NCBI RefSeq assembly: GCF_050436995.1
Contig: NC_134775.1
Location: forward strand, 4,131,124 to 4,195,123
Reading direction: 5' to 3'
Source of the DNA: Anticarsia gemmatalis
Taxonomy: Eukaryota > Arthropoda > Insecta > Lepidoptera > Erebidae
Length of the DNA stretch: 64,000 nt
Shown here in pieces: positions 11,401-21,353 of this stretch. Position 1 is the stretch's first letter, and each line of letters opens with the position of its first letter. The notes beneath the pieces were generated by a model. It was not told where the DNA came from and did no database searches. It was given only the letters and a program-made list of their open reading frames with translations. Made by a program: the position numbers and the translations under genes.

Positions 11401-12305
11401 CTAAAAAACTCATTTAGGGTAGGTAACTTAGGTAAAGTTTTCTTAAATTCCTCCCACTTTTCACCTGTTTTGGTATCTAACTTGCCAGTAATTTGAAATA
11501 TTAATAACGCGTCCCAATGACTAGTTGGCAAACCTAGAGTGTTGAGCGCTCTTAAATTTTTTGAAACAATGTCTACTAACTTTCTAAGATCTCTGAACGA
11601 TTCTCTTTTTAAAGTTTCAATATTACATAACGCTTGAAGATGATTGTTTATAAGAATTGTTTCATTATTATATCTGTCACAAAGTAAATCCCATGCTACT
11701 TGATAGTTTGCAGAGGTAAATTCTAAAGATCTAATGACTTCAATGGCACCACCCTCCAGTGAGGATCTCAGATAATGAAATTTATTGATATTTGGTATAG
11801 CATTGTTTTGATGAATCAATGATTGAAAAGTGTCCCTGAACTCTAGCCATTTTAAGTAATTTCCCTTGAACAGTGGTAATTTAATTGTCGGCAATTTTAT
11901 TGAGTTTAAACCATGTTGAGATAGGCAATTTGCCTGGGAGCACTTTTGGCTACAAGCATCATTAAATTTGTCTTTATCGACGCCTTGTTTGTCTAGAATG
12001 TCCTCAATAATTGACATGACAGAAATAAATTTAGATTCTATAGAATCCCTTAGAGATATTTGATCATTTATATCGGATTCATCACAACTGTTTTCTATTA
12101 ACGTTTGAATTTGATCGAACTGCCTGAATAGTTCTTGACAGTTATCTAACCGTCTACTTAATTCTTTTATGTTAACACTACTTAGAGCACTATCTGACTT
12201 TTGAATTTCCTGTATATAATCACATAATTTAGTTAAACGTCCTCTAATATTCCCTCGTTTTCTAATAAGTTCACTTAACTCACTTTTGCATTCCGTATCT
12301 GTCAT
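8385..12305 (-). CDS. gag-pol: BEL/Pao gag-protease-RT-RNase H polyprotein
   Basis: This codes for the particle protein and replication enzymes of the element. I chose the second ATG (12305, MTDTECKSELSEL) because it starts the family-like helical gag. Domains: a gag core with LPLFKGNYLKWLEFRDTFQ (DUF1759 type) near residue 150; Cys-rich zinc knuckles (CSEQGHRIHQC, CSNCLQEGHRSFRC, CKFCKQKHNSLLH); protease ALLDTGSQSCFI near residue 480; reverse transcriptase with LRVVFDASAKT, TGDIQKMYRQI and YMDD; and RNase H with CFVDASQEAYGAC, PRLELCGALL, WTDSTVVLGW and HLNPADLASRG. The open frame ends at 8385, soon after a run of eight A bases. The downstream integrase is one frame away, so a single indel separates them. 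Confidence 0.92.
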   Translation of the reverse strand: MTDTECKSELSELIRKRGNIRGRLTKLCDYIQEIQKSDSALSSVNIKELSRRLDNCQELFRQFDQIQTLIENSCDESDINDQISLRDSIESKFISVMSIIEDILDKQGVDKDKFNDACSQKCSQANCLSQHGLNSIKLPTIKLPLFKGNYLKWLEFRDTFQSLIHQNNAIPNINKFHYLRSSLEGGAIEVIRSLEFTSANYQVAWDLLCDRYNNETILINNHLQALCNIETLKRESFRDLRKLVDIVSKNLRALNTLGLPTSHWDALLIFQITGKLDTKTGEKWEEFKKTLPKLPTLNEFFSFIRNRADLLETTAVTSQQSNSDKSNFNKGSQSNNWKNKQLVRSNSFVSSAENLCDYLCLLCSEQGHRIHQCNKFKAMNVQDRIKETARLKLCSNCLQEGHRSFRCRLKLSCKFCKQKHNSLLHIDKAKNYNNTEEGSSSTEKQLPVSLSALSMSQVLLCTAIIELVNENTQQAYLVRALLDTGSQSCFITEHLKNKLGLLVKITEPLRISGINNVCFNASERCNVKIKSRLNSFNLDINCIIVPQITGALPSAPVNIYDLNLPKNIALADPKFYCPSNIDMLLGVDVFWNIVGTKRISLGNDKPILQNSHFGWLISGRLNEYSNETVLTCNFTKEIHDDLKRFWEVEEINCTDNTSPQDKICEQHFLENMKRLPNGRFSVKMPFKEIPEEALGDSYYLARKRFLNLEKKFSNNHKLKQNYTEFIKEYKNLGHLQEVKRPVFGYYLPHHAVLREQSETTKLRVVFDASAKTTSGKSLNDIQYVGPVVQDDLLSILLRFRTYRYVLTGDIQKMYRQIEIDPSQRHLQLILWRDESSEPIRVYQLSTVTYGTASAPFLSTRCLIQLAQECDNPIISDILEHDVYMDDLTTGGQTEENIAKIYDEVSRVLSSAGFPLHKIRTNCPEVIQTETTSKSLDLSKHSSVLGLNWSPQMDTLDFTVNMDGSKKLTKRTILSSTCKIFDPLGLLSACIIKAKIILQQLWNEKLGWDDPVPSHIEKRWVKISENINDLSKISIPRYVLCDSPISIELHCFVDASQEAYGACVYLRSIHSDNSITVKLLTAKARVAPLKSLTIPRLELCGALLGAQLSTKALQSIKYKISQKIIWTDSTVVLGWISAQPSLLKAFVANRVIEINELTQGFSWRHVPTHLNPADLASRGVDPQHLQDEPLWWEGPSFLKEGSAAWPQQSCNNFDLPELKVHVHIDSTHNLVVNFNNHSRYNHLVRSIAYVLRFIHNCRNTTKLTGSLQACELNNSKHVLLKLSQQESFEIELKSLREGLGLSKKIQK

Positions 12306-13209
12306 TTTAAATACACAATATCTGAGACAAAACAAACAATGAAATAGGTAATGATTTGTGCATCAAAACAAAACTCCAGGCGTGGCTGCAGCCACGTGGT
12401 GACACGGCGCCGCCGCCCGCCGTGCGCACGATGCACGACAAGATGGCCGCCCTGCTACTCTCGCGACGCCCGCGCGGCACGAGGCGTGATGTCTTTGGAG
12501 GGACCCGGGAGGGAGCGCGTAGGTACAGCCGACGATTCCTGAAAACGTTCGGCAAATCGATTTGAAGCGGATGCAGTGCAAGGCTTGAAGCGGTGCAACA
12601 GTTTTTATATAAACACTGAATAGGGACCTAAATATTAGTACATACAGGAAAGCAGTCGAAAAAACCAACTAACAGAATAGAAAATAGAAAAGGCGTAACC
12701 TGTTAACACAATACCTAAACCTTACTTAGGTATATGGCTTATGTATAGGCACCAAATAATATAATACAGTCTAGGTAAACTGAATTACCTAGAAAAAAAA
12801 ATAACACACGTATATAGACGTATTTAAAATAGGTAAACTGAATCACCTTACGTAAACTGAATCACCAGATAAAATAGCATGAATCTGCCAAATGCGGTTA
12901 AAATAGTAACCAAGTTATACCCGAGGAAGCAGGCAAACCCTTAGTACACAAATATAGGCAGAAATCGGGAACGGAAAGTGATAGGAACGAGCAATACTTC
13001 CCTAGGACAAACCACGTGCCGCGGTGCCCACTATAGGTGATAGCAGCCTCCTCTGGTCCCGCTTCCAGCAATTTCGCCGTCGTGTAGTACTAGGTGGTCT
13101 CGATGGCGCGGCGCCGCGGCGTGGCGTACCGCGTGGGTGACTCTCGAAAATGGCCACGCCCTGGCCCTTCGCTTCCTTGCAGCTTCTCACTTAGTACACG
13201 GTCGCCAAA
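12306..13209 (-). other. BEL leader between 5' LTR and gag
   Basis: There is no credible coding region here. Two GC-rich patches (12370-12560 and 13010-13200) give overlapping spurious open frames on both strands. Between them, short copies of GTAAACTGAATCACC lie near 12774, 12832 and 12853. Confidence 0.6.
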
Positions 13210-13432
13210 TGTTAGGGAGGAAGGCCTCTTCAATTAAACGACAATGACACTATTACAGTTCTTATTGACTTCAACAAATGCAAGTACAATACAATACTTC
13301 AAAATTAAATTTAATAATTTACGCTACAACCGTAGTTTAGTATGATTCATGGGCGAATGCATTCGTCGGCGACCGCTCGCCGTTCGCGTCGCCTGCCCCG
13401 CGCGTCTGTAGCCCCCCGTGCACGCGTGAACA
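13210..13432 (-). repeat. BEL element 5' LTR
   Basis: A 223-bp LTR. On the minus strand it is followed at once by TTTGGCGACCGTG, which looks like a primer binding site; TGGCGACCGTG is the known tRNA-Arg primer site of Drosophila mdg1/412-type elements. The leader between this LTR and the gag start is about 0.9 kb. Confidence 0.9.
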
Positions 13433-13437
13433 ATAAC

Positions 13438-14253
13438 TGTCAAAACTTTTATTAAAAATAATCAAATAACATTTATAATGGAGATCCCACTTACTGATAA
13501 TGCTACTTATAATTATTATAAAATATATTCCTTACCAATATTCCATGAATCTGATAATAAAACCCTTACTACTTCCCAAAATACCCCTACCTATTGGCGA
13601 AAGAAAGTACATACTTACCAATCGTAATACCGTGCCGATCATTCTCTGCTGGCAGCCGCTTCCTGTGCACTGCAGAAAATCGAGTTCCTTACTATGAACT
13701 TACCTGTATTTAGCAGCTTATGAATTTTGAAGATGACCTTTCTCGCTGCAAGCAACACCCAATCCAAATTGAAGAGGTCAGGGTCCAGCAAGTTTCCGTT
13801 GACAATTGGATTTTGTACAGTAGACTGAGGACTACGCTGACAAAACATTGCAACAATGTGGTTAGCAAGCAGCTCGTATTTGGTACTTACCTTATGACCA
13901 TTGACGAATCCTGTGAATTGGAGATCCGTGGCATTCACATCCACCATCGCATCCTCGTAGAAACAGAAAGAGTGGAAAGAATTCCAATTATCACCTTACC
14001 CCACTTACGAGCGAACGCGACTCTATCCAGTACACGTGCACTTAACATGAAAGACGTAAGCTTGGATGAAGTTAAATATATGGCGTACTCATTAAAACAT
14101 AGTGAAGTGATTGAAAGTGTTTTTGATGAAAATAAAAGTAGCTTCAGTGCGTCTTTAGTGTACGTAACTTTAGGTTTAGTCATATTAAGTATTTTTGTGT
14201 TTTCCCTTTATGTGTTTCGGCTCAAATTGTTGAAATATACCTACGTGTTATAA
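13438..14253 (+). pseudogene. env: Errantivirus envelope protein, C-terminal half
   Basis: This is the downstream piece of the envelope gene interrupted at 6902. It resumes directly after the 5-bp duplication ATAAC that closes the BEL insertion. The first 270 bases include frame changes or stops, so the gene is broken independently of the BEL insertion. The main open stretch (13720-14253) carries conserved cysteines and a hydrophobic membrane anchor (LVYVTLGLVILSIFVFSLYV) close to its C-terminus, followed by a short basic cytoplasmic tail. The anchor and the position before the 3' LTR fit the C-terminal end of an F-like envelope. Confidence 0.72.
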
Positions 14254-14315
14254 GAAAAAATATCGGAACCAATCTCAAATCGATTCTCCCGATAATTTTC
14301 CTCTTAAGGTCGGAG

Positions 14316-14750
14316 AAGTTATGGTAACACCCACACCTTCAGCGTTAGATTAAGTTTAAAATATAGTTTATGCTTAGCCAGCAGAATGCTGACAATTCTT
14401 AGAAGTAAGATAAGCCGGGCCCAACGGATGTGTCTCTCCTGAGGGTCTAACTGTCGTAAACAACAGAATTAAAACAGCCTCCGAATCGGCTACACATATA
14501 TCTTGTTTTTAATTTCTCACATTATTTTAATTAAATTAGTTTTTAAAAAATTGTTTCCCCGCTCCGGAAACAAGAGTACACTAACAACACAAAACTTAAA
14601 CAATAACAATTAACAACTGACAACGGTTCACACACGACACGACTAACACGAAACCGAAATTTGGAGAGCATCCGTCTTCCGCGAGCGAAAAGCACGAACT
14701 GCATCAATCATACAAAGAACAATGGTCAAATATCTATAGGAACTGTACCT
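14316..14750 (+). repeat. Probable 3' LTR of the errantivirus-like element
   Basis: A purine-rich tract (AAGGTCGGAGAAG) precedes AGTTATGGTAACACCC near 14316, a usual polypurine-tract to LTR junction with an AGT start as in errantiviruses. The following 430 bases are non-coding and contain TATATATC-like and GC-poor segments. The 5' LTR is outside the window, so the length is only estimated. Confidence 0.45.
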
Positions 14751-15419
14751 GGACTCTAATTTATGTGTACAACAACAAAATATTGTGAGATTTGTTTATT
14801 TGTATGTATTATACACTATTTCGTCAAAAAACAGCACGTAAAAGGCCACAATAATTAAATATTGAAATAATACTTTAAAGGTTAGAATTTACAATGGGGG
14901 TTTAACAAATAGGTTACTTTATTATTTAAGTCCATCAATCTAACTTTAATAACAAAATAAATAACTTTTAAAATAAATAAATGCAATTTGAAATGCATTT
15001 TATCACATTTGATGAGTCACACTTATAACATTTGACGAGTGTAAGATGAGTACCTATCTAAGGTTTACGTATACCTAATGATGTTTGTTTCGTAATTTCA
15101 CTTACCATTATTGTAATCAATTTAAATGATAGGTAAGTCTATGACTCAGTTTAAGTATGTTAAAAAAATTGGTTTCAAGTTTTAAAGCAAAATAGACAAG
15201 GCAGTCTTTTATTTATTTAATAGGAACTACTATAGTGCTAAGTCTATTGCACAGATTACAATAATTACCTAATTATGCCAATTATGTGGTCTATTGTTGG
15301 CAAACATAAATGGCAATCTAATTAATACTGTCGTTCAGTAGAAAGTGGTAGACAAATACTTGGTAGGTAGGCAAAGGATAAATGAAAATAAAAAACACGA
15401 CATGTTTCATAATAATATC
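14751..15419. other. AT-rich stretch, nothing recognised
   Basis: I see no open frame of note, no terminal repeats and no clear tandem repeat in these 670 bases. They separate the end of the gypsy remnant from the 3' end of the DDE_Tnp_4 gene. Confidence 0.5.
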
Positions 15420-15872
15420 TTTATTCAATGTCTTCTCTAATAACTACAGCATCGAGAAATGCTGCGGGTGCCAATATTGAAGGCTGATGCCTGGCCCATA
15501 CAAGATACCACACAAGAGTCATAACATGTGCACAACACAATAATAATCAATAATGCCGTCTCTTCCAGATACATTATTTTCAATTATTATGTAAACATAA
15601 TATATTTTTCTTGATATATGTCTAGATTTTATTTTGCCTCTGATTTGAGCATTATCTCCACTCCCTCTTAAACGATTCTCTGATACATTAATGTTTTCTC
15701 TGCATATTTCGATTCTTTATCCTCCATGAAATCTAATATGTTCGCTATAATATGATCTTGCTTGTTTGATTTGATAGGTACCGAGGGCAAATAATATTAG
15801 GTCCCTATATTCAAGACGGGGAAATATTAATCTACTGTCAGACTGAGCATTTATATTAATGAAATTCGATGA

Positions 15873-17212
15873 TCATCTATTCATATTTGTTAGATTTACA
15901 AAATCAGCTAAATGGTTATTTAATGTTAAGCGTTCCCTAATTATTTGAATTATTTCTTCAGCTTCATTTCTATTGCTCAGCCTGACTCCGAATTTATTTA
16001 GAAGACTTGCGGCTATCGAAAACATTTGCATCATGTGCGGTACGTTTTTATTAAAAAATTCGTTACGAAATATTTTAAAATCGCGTTTAAAATAGCCGTT
16101 TACTACTTCCACCACCCAACGACATAAGGTCACGCAGCGACTCCTATTTGCTTGCTCACTTGTAAGCTGGTGTTCGCCCTCATGGTCTCTAGTAAATTAA
16201 TTGAATCTCTAAATCCCCTGTCTAGAATGAAAATATCGTTGTTTTGAAAGAATCGTCTAAGGGAAGAGATTTCTGAAAAGAGAAGTCATGATTTCTGCAT
16301 CTGATGTGGTAGCTTTGTATGGACCAAAGCAATCTACAATGTAGCCATCAGTGGTCACCAGCAAAAACGGTTTCAAAAGGTTCCTATATTTATTTAAGGA
16401 GTATGTGTCGTTTTGAAACATTTAATTTGAACTCTTGTTCAAATAAATATATGTTCCATCACATATAATAATTGTATTGTCATTATTTGGATTATAAATC
16501 CCATTTGGTATTGCTAAATTGTGTTGCAATAACTGCTGACGAGATACATGATGTATGCCCAAATTCCTGGGCACAAAATCTTGTTCCAAGATTATTCTGA
16601 CCTTGTCCATTAGTCTTTCTAGTGTCCTTCTTGAGGTCATCAATAACAGCGATATGCGGTCGTCTGAGTCGCCAGTTCTCATTTTCATGAGGAGAGCACC
16701 TAGTCCTAAAATACCCCTATGAGCTTCTGATATACGAGGTATCTCATAACAAAGCAACTCGAATTGCCGTTTATTAATCCCCAGCCAATAATGAAATAAA
16801 CGATCATCTATTCTTTCAACACTTTCAAGACTAGTAAAATCTAAAAAAGTGTTAAAAGAATTGACAAATGAAAATACATGCTCCACTTGGCCAGCAGTAA
16901 ATGTACTGATACTATTTTCAGAACTGAATAGTGTGTCCCAACCATTGCCAAATAAATGTTCCACACAGATACGAGCATTTTTTGGCAAATAAAACTTATG
17001 CTCGGACAAAGTTGTTGCCCGCAGAGGGTCAGAAATTCTCCTCAAGTCACCACTTTCACATCCATAGAATGCACAATGTGATGCAGTGTTAGGTGCCCGT
17101 CTGTAATTACTCAAAGTAATTGTTCCAAGTTCTTCTTCCACTTGGTCAGCAGCATCCACAGGGAGCTGGGGTTCCATGGATTGGCTGCGTCCAGGCTGAG
17201 GTTGATGCTCAT
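15873..17212 (-). pseudogene. DDE_Tnp_4 transposase (ISL2EU/Harbinger-like), catalytic half, broken
   Basis: Nuclear transposase of the DDE_Tnp_4 group. The N-terminal side has a Cys/His-rich segment (CAFYGC, ICVEHL) like a THAP-type finger. Then come FTSLESVERIDDRLFHYWLGI and the core with IICDGTYIYL (first Asp), TTDGYIVDCFGPYKATTSDA, and at the end the CRWVVEVVNGYFKRDFKIF block holding the acidic residue, then LADFV. An in-frame TAA directly after NKSSN (near 16420) and further frame changes around 16140-16300 break the gene. Polyadenylation-type AATAAA on the minus strand lies near 15420. The upstream exons are at 26070-26561, separated by an 8-kb nest of LINEs. Gene family certain, superfamily name less so. 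Confidence 0.78.
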
Positions 17213-17213
17213 G

Positions 17214-17261
<48 letters not shown>

Positions 17262-17262
17262 C
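17213..17262. repeat. (AAT)n microsatellite, 3' tail of the Daphne-like LINE
   Basis: Uninterrupted AAT repeats lie directly next to AATAAATCATTTATTTGCC. On the minus strand they form the ATT-repeat tail of the LINE that starts at 17263. They also extend the transposase open frame artificially as poly-Tyr. Confidence 0.85.
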
Positions 17263-19215
17263 ATTTATTTGCCAAAACACGGTACAGAAGATGTTACATA
17301 TTATTGCGTTCTACATGTTTTGCCAAGCATGGCGTGCAAATATTTATTACATAAAGATGAAAAAGGAACTAATGAAAAATATATCAAAATATTACAATAA
17401 TTAAATAGTTACATAAATGTCGAATTAAATTAATAAATTAAAATTGTCAATACAAATTATCGGTTAAGAAATGTTTTAATAATATCATAATATTGTTTTT
17501 GCAGTAATAATTCAGAAAGGGATTTTTTAAATAACATTAATGGTAAACTACACATTTGTCTTGGTAAATGATTAAATATTTTTATACAAATGCAGTAGGT
17601 ATTTCTTTTATAGATTTCCAGTCTTATCGGTGGTACACGTAGTCTGTCCTTATGTCTAGTTCGAGAGTTTACTGCATCTCCAAGTTTTTCAAAGAAATCT
17701 GGGTGTTTTTTTACAAGAATACATATTTCTAATATATATAAGCATGGTAATGGGAGAATTTTATGTTTCTTAAATAAAGGTTTACAACTGTCTAATATGT
17801 CCGCCCCACACATTGCACGGACACATTTTTTCTGAGCTATAAAAACTCTATCAGCCTCCACTGAGTTTCCCCAGATAATAAGACCGTATCTGAGTATGGA
17901 GCTTACATATGCGTGGTAGGCCATCATGGCTGTATCTATGTTAACAGTTTGTCTTATATATTTTAGAACATAAACAAAACGGTCGATTTTTGTTAGGACT
18001 TTTTCAATGTGGGGCTTCCATGTGCAATATTTATCTAGTGTTATACCTAAAAATACACATTCATTAACACAGCTTATTTGGGTATTTTTATAATATATGT
18101 CCAGGTTATCTATTGGTGAATTGTATGTTTGGAATTGGATTATATTAGTCTTTGTCATATTTATTATTAGATTGTTTTGTTGCAACCAATCAATTGCATT
18201 ATTTAAAGTTATATTAATGTCATTCTGTAACGAAAGTGTGTCTTTGTTTTTAATAATTAATGTTGTGTCGTCAGCGAAAAGATGCAATCTTTGTTTATGG
18301 CTCCAGGAAGGTCGTTAATGTACAACAAAAACAATAATGGGGATAATATCCCCCCTTGTGGAGTTCCATAGTCGTTCTGTTTATATTGAGATACATAAGT
18401 TTTTCGCTCAAGATGACATGTTTTAGTTATTTCTACACATTGTAGTCTCTCTGAGAGGTAACTTTTTATCCAGTCGTGTGCTTTTCCTCGTATTCCATAG
18501 TTAGAAAGCTTCGACAAAAGTGTTTTATGGCATACAAAGTCAAATGCTTTCGTCATGTCGAGGAAAACGCAAGCTATTTTTAACTTTTGGTTTAAACTTT
18601 CCGTTATATGTTTAGTTAATGCAAAACAGGCCAAACTAGTAGAACTTTCTTTTCTAAATCCATATTGCTCCTTGTTAATGATGTTACAGTTATCTAAAAA
18701 GTTTTCGATTTTAAGGTACATGATTCTCTCAAATATTTTTGATAATACTGGTATCAAAAGGATGGGTCGGTAATTGGCCATATCTGTTTTATTTCCTTTT
18801 TTATAGAGGGGTTTTACTATAGATTTTTTTAGACGGTCTGGGAAGACTCCTTCTGCTAAAGACATGTTTATGATGTATGTCAATGGCCAGACTATACTAC
18901 TAGCGCATTGTTTAATTACTTTTGTATTTATTTCATCATATCCAGTAGCATTTGTGTTTTTTTAGGGATTGGATAATTTTGTATACACTGGATTCATCTG
19001 TCGGTGTAAGGAAGATGCTTTTCATATTCTGGGGAATTGTGGTGTTTAATTTTTGGTTGTATTTTTGCGTGGGCTTACTATTGTTGGTTAGAGATATATA
19101 ATAATCATTAAATAATTTGCAGATTTGTTCTGGATTTTCATAAAGTTTGTTTTCAGCGTGTATTGAGTCAATTTCACTTTGCATTGTCATGTTATTGGTG
19201 TTTGTGTGTATCAAT
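17263..19215 (-). mobile_element. Daphne-like (CR1/Jockey group) LINE, RT half
   Basis: The minus strand codes for the second half of a non-LTR retrotransposon ORF2. It starts on the right with ENKLYENPEQICKLFNDYY, followed by RT motifs (FLDMTKAFDFVCH, GTPQGGILSPLLFLLYINDLP). After a frame change near 18270 comes FADDTTLI with the catalytic Asp pair, then the thumb and C-terminal part (FLGITLDKYCTWKPHIEK, ILRYGLIIWGNS, CVRAMCGA). A further frame change or stop lies near 18930. The element ends on the left in an ATT microsatellite. The endonuclease half lies at 25054-25360, beyond a second LINE inserted here. The element sits inside the DDE_Tnp_4 gene. Confidence 0.82.
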
Positions 19216-19652
19216 TTCGGGGCGGGGGAATGGTCAAGCATTATCACAATGCTTGATGATTCTCCTACTCCCGACATCTGTCCGATGTCGGGTCTAGCAA
19301 ATGGTTTAGAGAGTAGCGCAAGTCGCAAAGATCCCCTAAACAAGGCCAGTGGACTATCCTTCTCGAGGTTGCTGCCCGTTATTGGCCAATTACCCTCTGT
19401 AATTGGCACAACAAAAACCTCTGGCCGGTACTCTATATCCAAACCTTTTCCTATCCCAAATATCCCTAAACCAATCCCGCAAAGCCGAACCGTGGCGGCG
19501 CATTATCCACTCAGGCACACAGAGCCTTGGGGCACCAAATACCCCCAAAAAATTATACCACACTCACCTTGGGCGGGTAGTGTGAGTTCTTCTTCTTTTC
19601 TCCCCCTCTTCTTCTGGCATCCTATGCCAATTTCGCCCAAACAAACCCAAAA

Positions 19653-21353
19653 ATGCAAGCACAGCCCAATAGAAAATTACCCCAGGAGGGTACCACTGTC
19701 AGTGGAGAATCCCTCACCGAGCCTAGCTCGGTCCGTCCCACGTATTCTGGGGGCGACAAACTGTGCCCAAAACCAGGCGCAAGCCTGGACCTCTCTGGCC
19801 TCGCCGAAGCCATCTCCTCGTCACCCGAAAAAGGAAACACTTCGCAGTGGACGGTAGCCGCTCATAAGCGACCTTGCAAAAGGGAACCTACCGCCCCTGC
19901 AAAATCCAAAGAAAGGCTGAAGGAGCTACCGGAACGCCGTCGCCCCAACAGGCGCGCGAGAAGGGAATACCTTCAGTCCAAAAACGTTACACAAGCCGAG
20001 ACGGTAACCGCAGCAGCGGCAACGCAGCGCGACCCTCAGCCCTCCACCTCAGGAGAGCTTAAAACGGCACCACCAGCACCACCACCACCACCACCACCCA
20101 GCAAGTCGAGTAAGAGACGGACACCGAGAGGAACTCTTGGTCGGCGGAACGCTGCGACGGCTCCCACTGCACCTGAAAAGGAGCAGTCTGGGACTGGGGA
20201 TGGTCCGGACGAGCGCGCTTCTTCGAAGCGGTCTCGTCTGGACGATACTCAGTCTCCCAGAGGGGAAGCCAAACGCGCGAAAACCGACGCGAAACCGAAG
20301 CGGGCGATGAGCTACGCGGATGCGAACAAATCGCATCTGCGAGTAGCGATTATCACCGCCCCGCCTAGGGACCTCTCGCAAAGCCAGGCAGATCATCATT
20401 TACCTACTAACATTTAGTTACTAAGTACGCTCGGGTAGATCGACACAGTCTACTTCTTATAACTATTGTATCACTGTTCAAATGAATCACTGTCTCTCAA
20501 GATACAGGTTACCTAGTTTGAGAGGCAGGGTTTTCCTTTTTGTGTACAGATTTGAGTTCCTAAATTGTTATGCATTGTGTTACTACCAAAGTTATTTTGA
20601 GAATTTTTGCATGTTAAGTAAGTGTGTAAATCTGTATTTTTGTTAAATAAAGTTATTTATTATTATTATCAGCTGAGGGAAGCTATCGATGATAGCATCC
20701 TGCAAGCTGTACTGTCTCCGCCATCTCCGAGTGTACATGCTCCATCTTTCCGCGGCCGCCCCTTCCTCCTGGACGGGGCTTTAGCGATGTGGTGTGAGGA
20801 CACAAACGCTCTCGACTGGCTGAGTAAAGAAATAGGGAACATAGCGTCGCCAGTCCCCGGAACCACTCTGACTGTAATTAAGCAGTCAGAAATGAAAAAG
20901 AAGCTGAAGGCTGGGCTTCTGATTCACACCCGCATCACCGAAGCAGCTACACTGCAGAGAGTCCTTTGTGCCCAGAACCCTTGGTACAAAGTGGACTCTT
21001 GGCAGTGCTACGATATGACGGTGGATGACAAACAACAAGAGGTAAACTCCAAGGAGAAGATAGTCCATCTTATCCTTGGAATTCCTGAAGACCAGAAACA
21101 AGCCATCCTGGATCGTGATCGCCGAGTAGCGCACATGTCTGGGAGTGGCTACATCAGGTTCTTCACCTCGGAGGAACCAGCCACGAGCGGCAGCAGACCA
21201 ACGGCGACGGAGGAGTCAACGGTGGGGGCCGCATCCGGTCCCGAGCCGTCCACCTCTGCTCCCCAACAGGGTTTGAGCGAGATGGAGACAGACCCGCCGC
21301 CGCAGAACAAGGGGACTACCAGTGACGAAGATGACGTCCTGCGTAGCCCGTAG
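19653..21353 (+). pseudogene. LINE ORF1 protein, interrupted by an insertion
   Basis: The N-terminal 220 residues are Pro/Ser/Lys-rich with a poly-Pro run and many basic clusters. They lead into a globular part that begins MSYADANKSHLRVAIITAPP, continues after the insertion (QLREAIDDSILQA), and resembles the DUF4780 domain of insect LINE ORF1 proteins. RNA binding is the expected role. An inserted fragment at about 20396-20669 separates codons for QAD and QLRE. The C-terminal end is acidic and Thr/Ser-rich. ORF1 overlaps the start of ORF2 by 32 bases in a different frame. No zinc knuckles are seen. Confidence 0.7.
20396..20669 (+). mobile_element. 0.27-kb 3' fragment of a LINE or SINE inside ORF1
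   Basis: Non-coding sequence splits the LINE ORF1 codons. It ends AATAAAGTTATTTATTATTATTAT, with a polyadenylation-type signal and an ATT microsatellite tail, as expected for a 5'-truncated LINE copy inserted in plus orientation. Flanking ATCA/ATCAG is consistent with a very short target duplication. Confidence 0.6.

Larger units (their letters stand above)
6903..13432 (-). mobile_element. BEL/Pao LTR retrotransposon, near-intact and young
   Basis: The 6.5-kb element on the minus strand is bounded by two direct repeats that start TGTTAGGGAGG and end GCGTGAACA in plus orientation. The 5-bp target duplication ATAAC lies at 6898-6902 and 13433-13437. It codes for gag, protease, reverse transcriptase, RNase H and integrase in the BEL/Pao order, without env. 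The two LTRs differ, as far as I can see, only by a 4-base length change in a C-run, so the insertion is recent. The only clear coding defect is a one-base shift in an A-run at the RNase H to integrase junction. It interrupts the env gene of the older gypsy element. Confidence 0.92.
3139..14750 (+). mobile_element. Errantivirus-like Ty3/gypsy element remnant (pol-env-3' LTR)
   Basis: The plus strand carries, in order, reverse transcriptase, RNase H, integrase and an envelope-like gene, the layout of insect errantiviruses. Gag, protease and the 5' LTR are not in the window, because the Harbinger element separates them from this part. The env gene is split by the BEL element at 6903-13432. Pol has at least two frame changes, so the copy is defective. 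The 3' LTR appears to begin near 14316; its end near 14750 is an estimate because the partner LTR is not available. Confidence 0.75.

Noticed and set aside
12307..12668. Several overlapping GC-rich open frames on both strands before BEL gag
   Set aside because: They lie in the leader of the BEL element, have Arg/Pro/Ala-rich composition typical of chance frames in GC-rich DNA, and show no family motif.
17120..17404. Open frames with poly-Asn, poly-Ile or poly-Tyr
   Set aside because: They are translations of the AAT microsatellite that forms the LINE tail, joined to chance flanking sequence.
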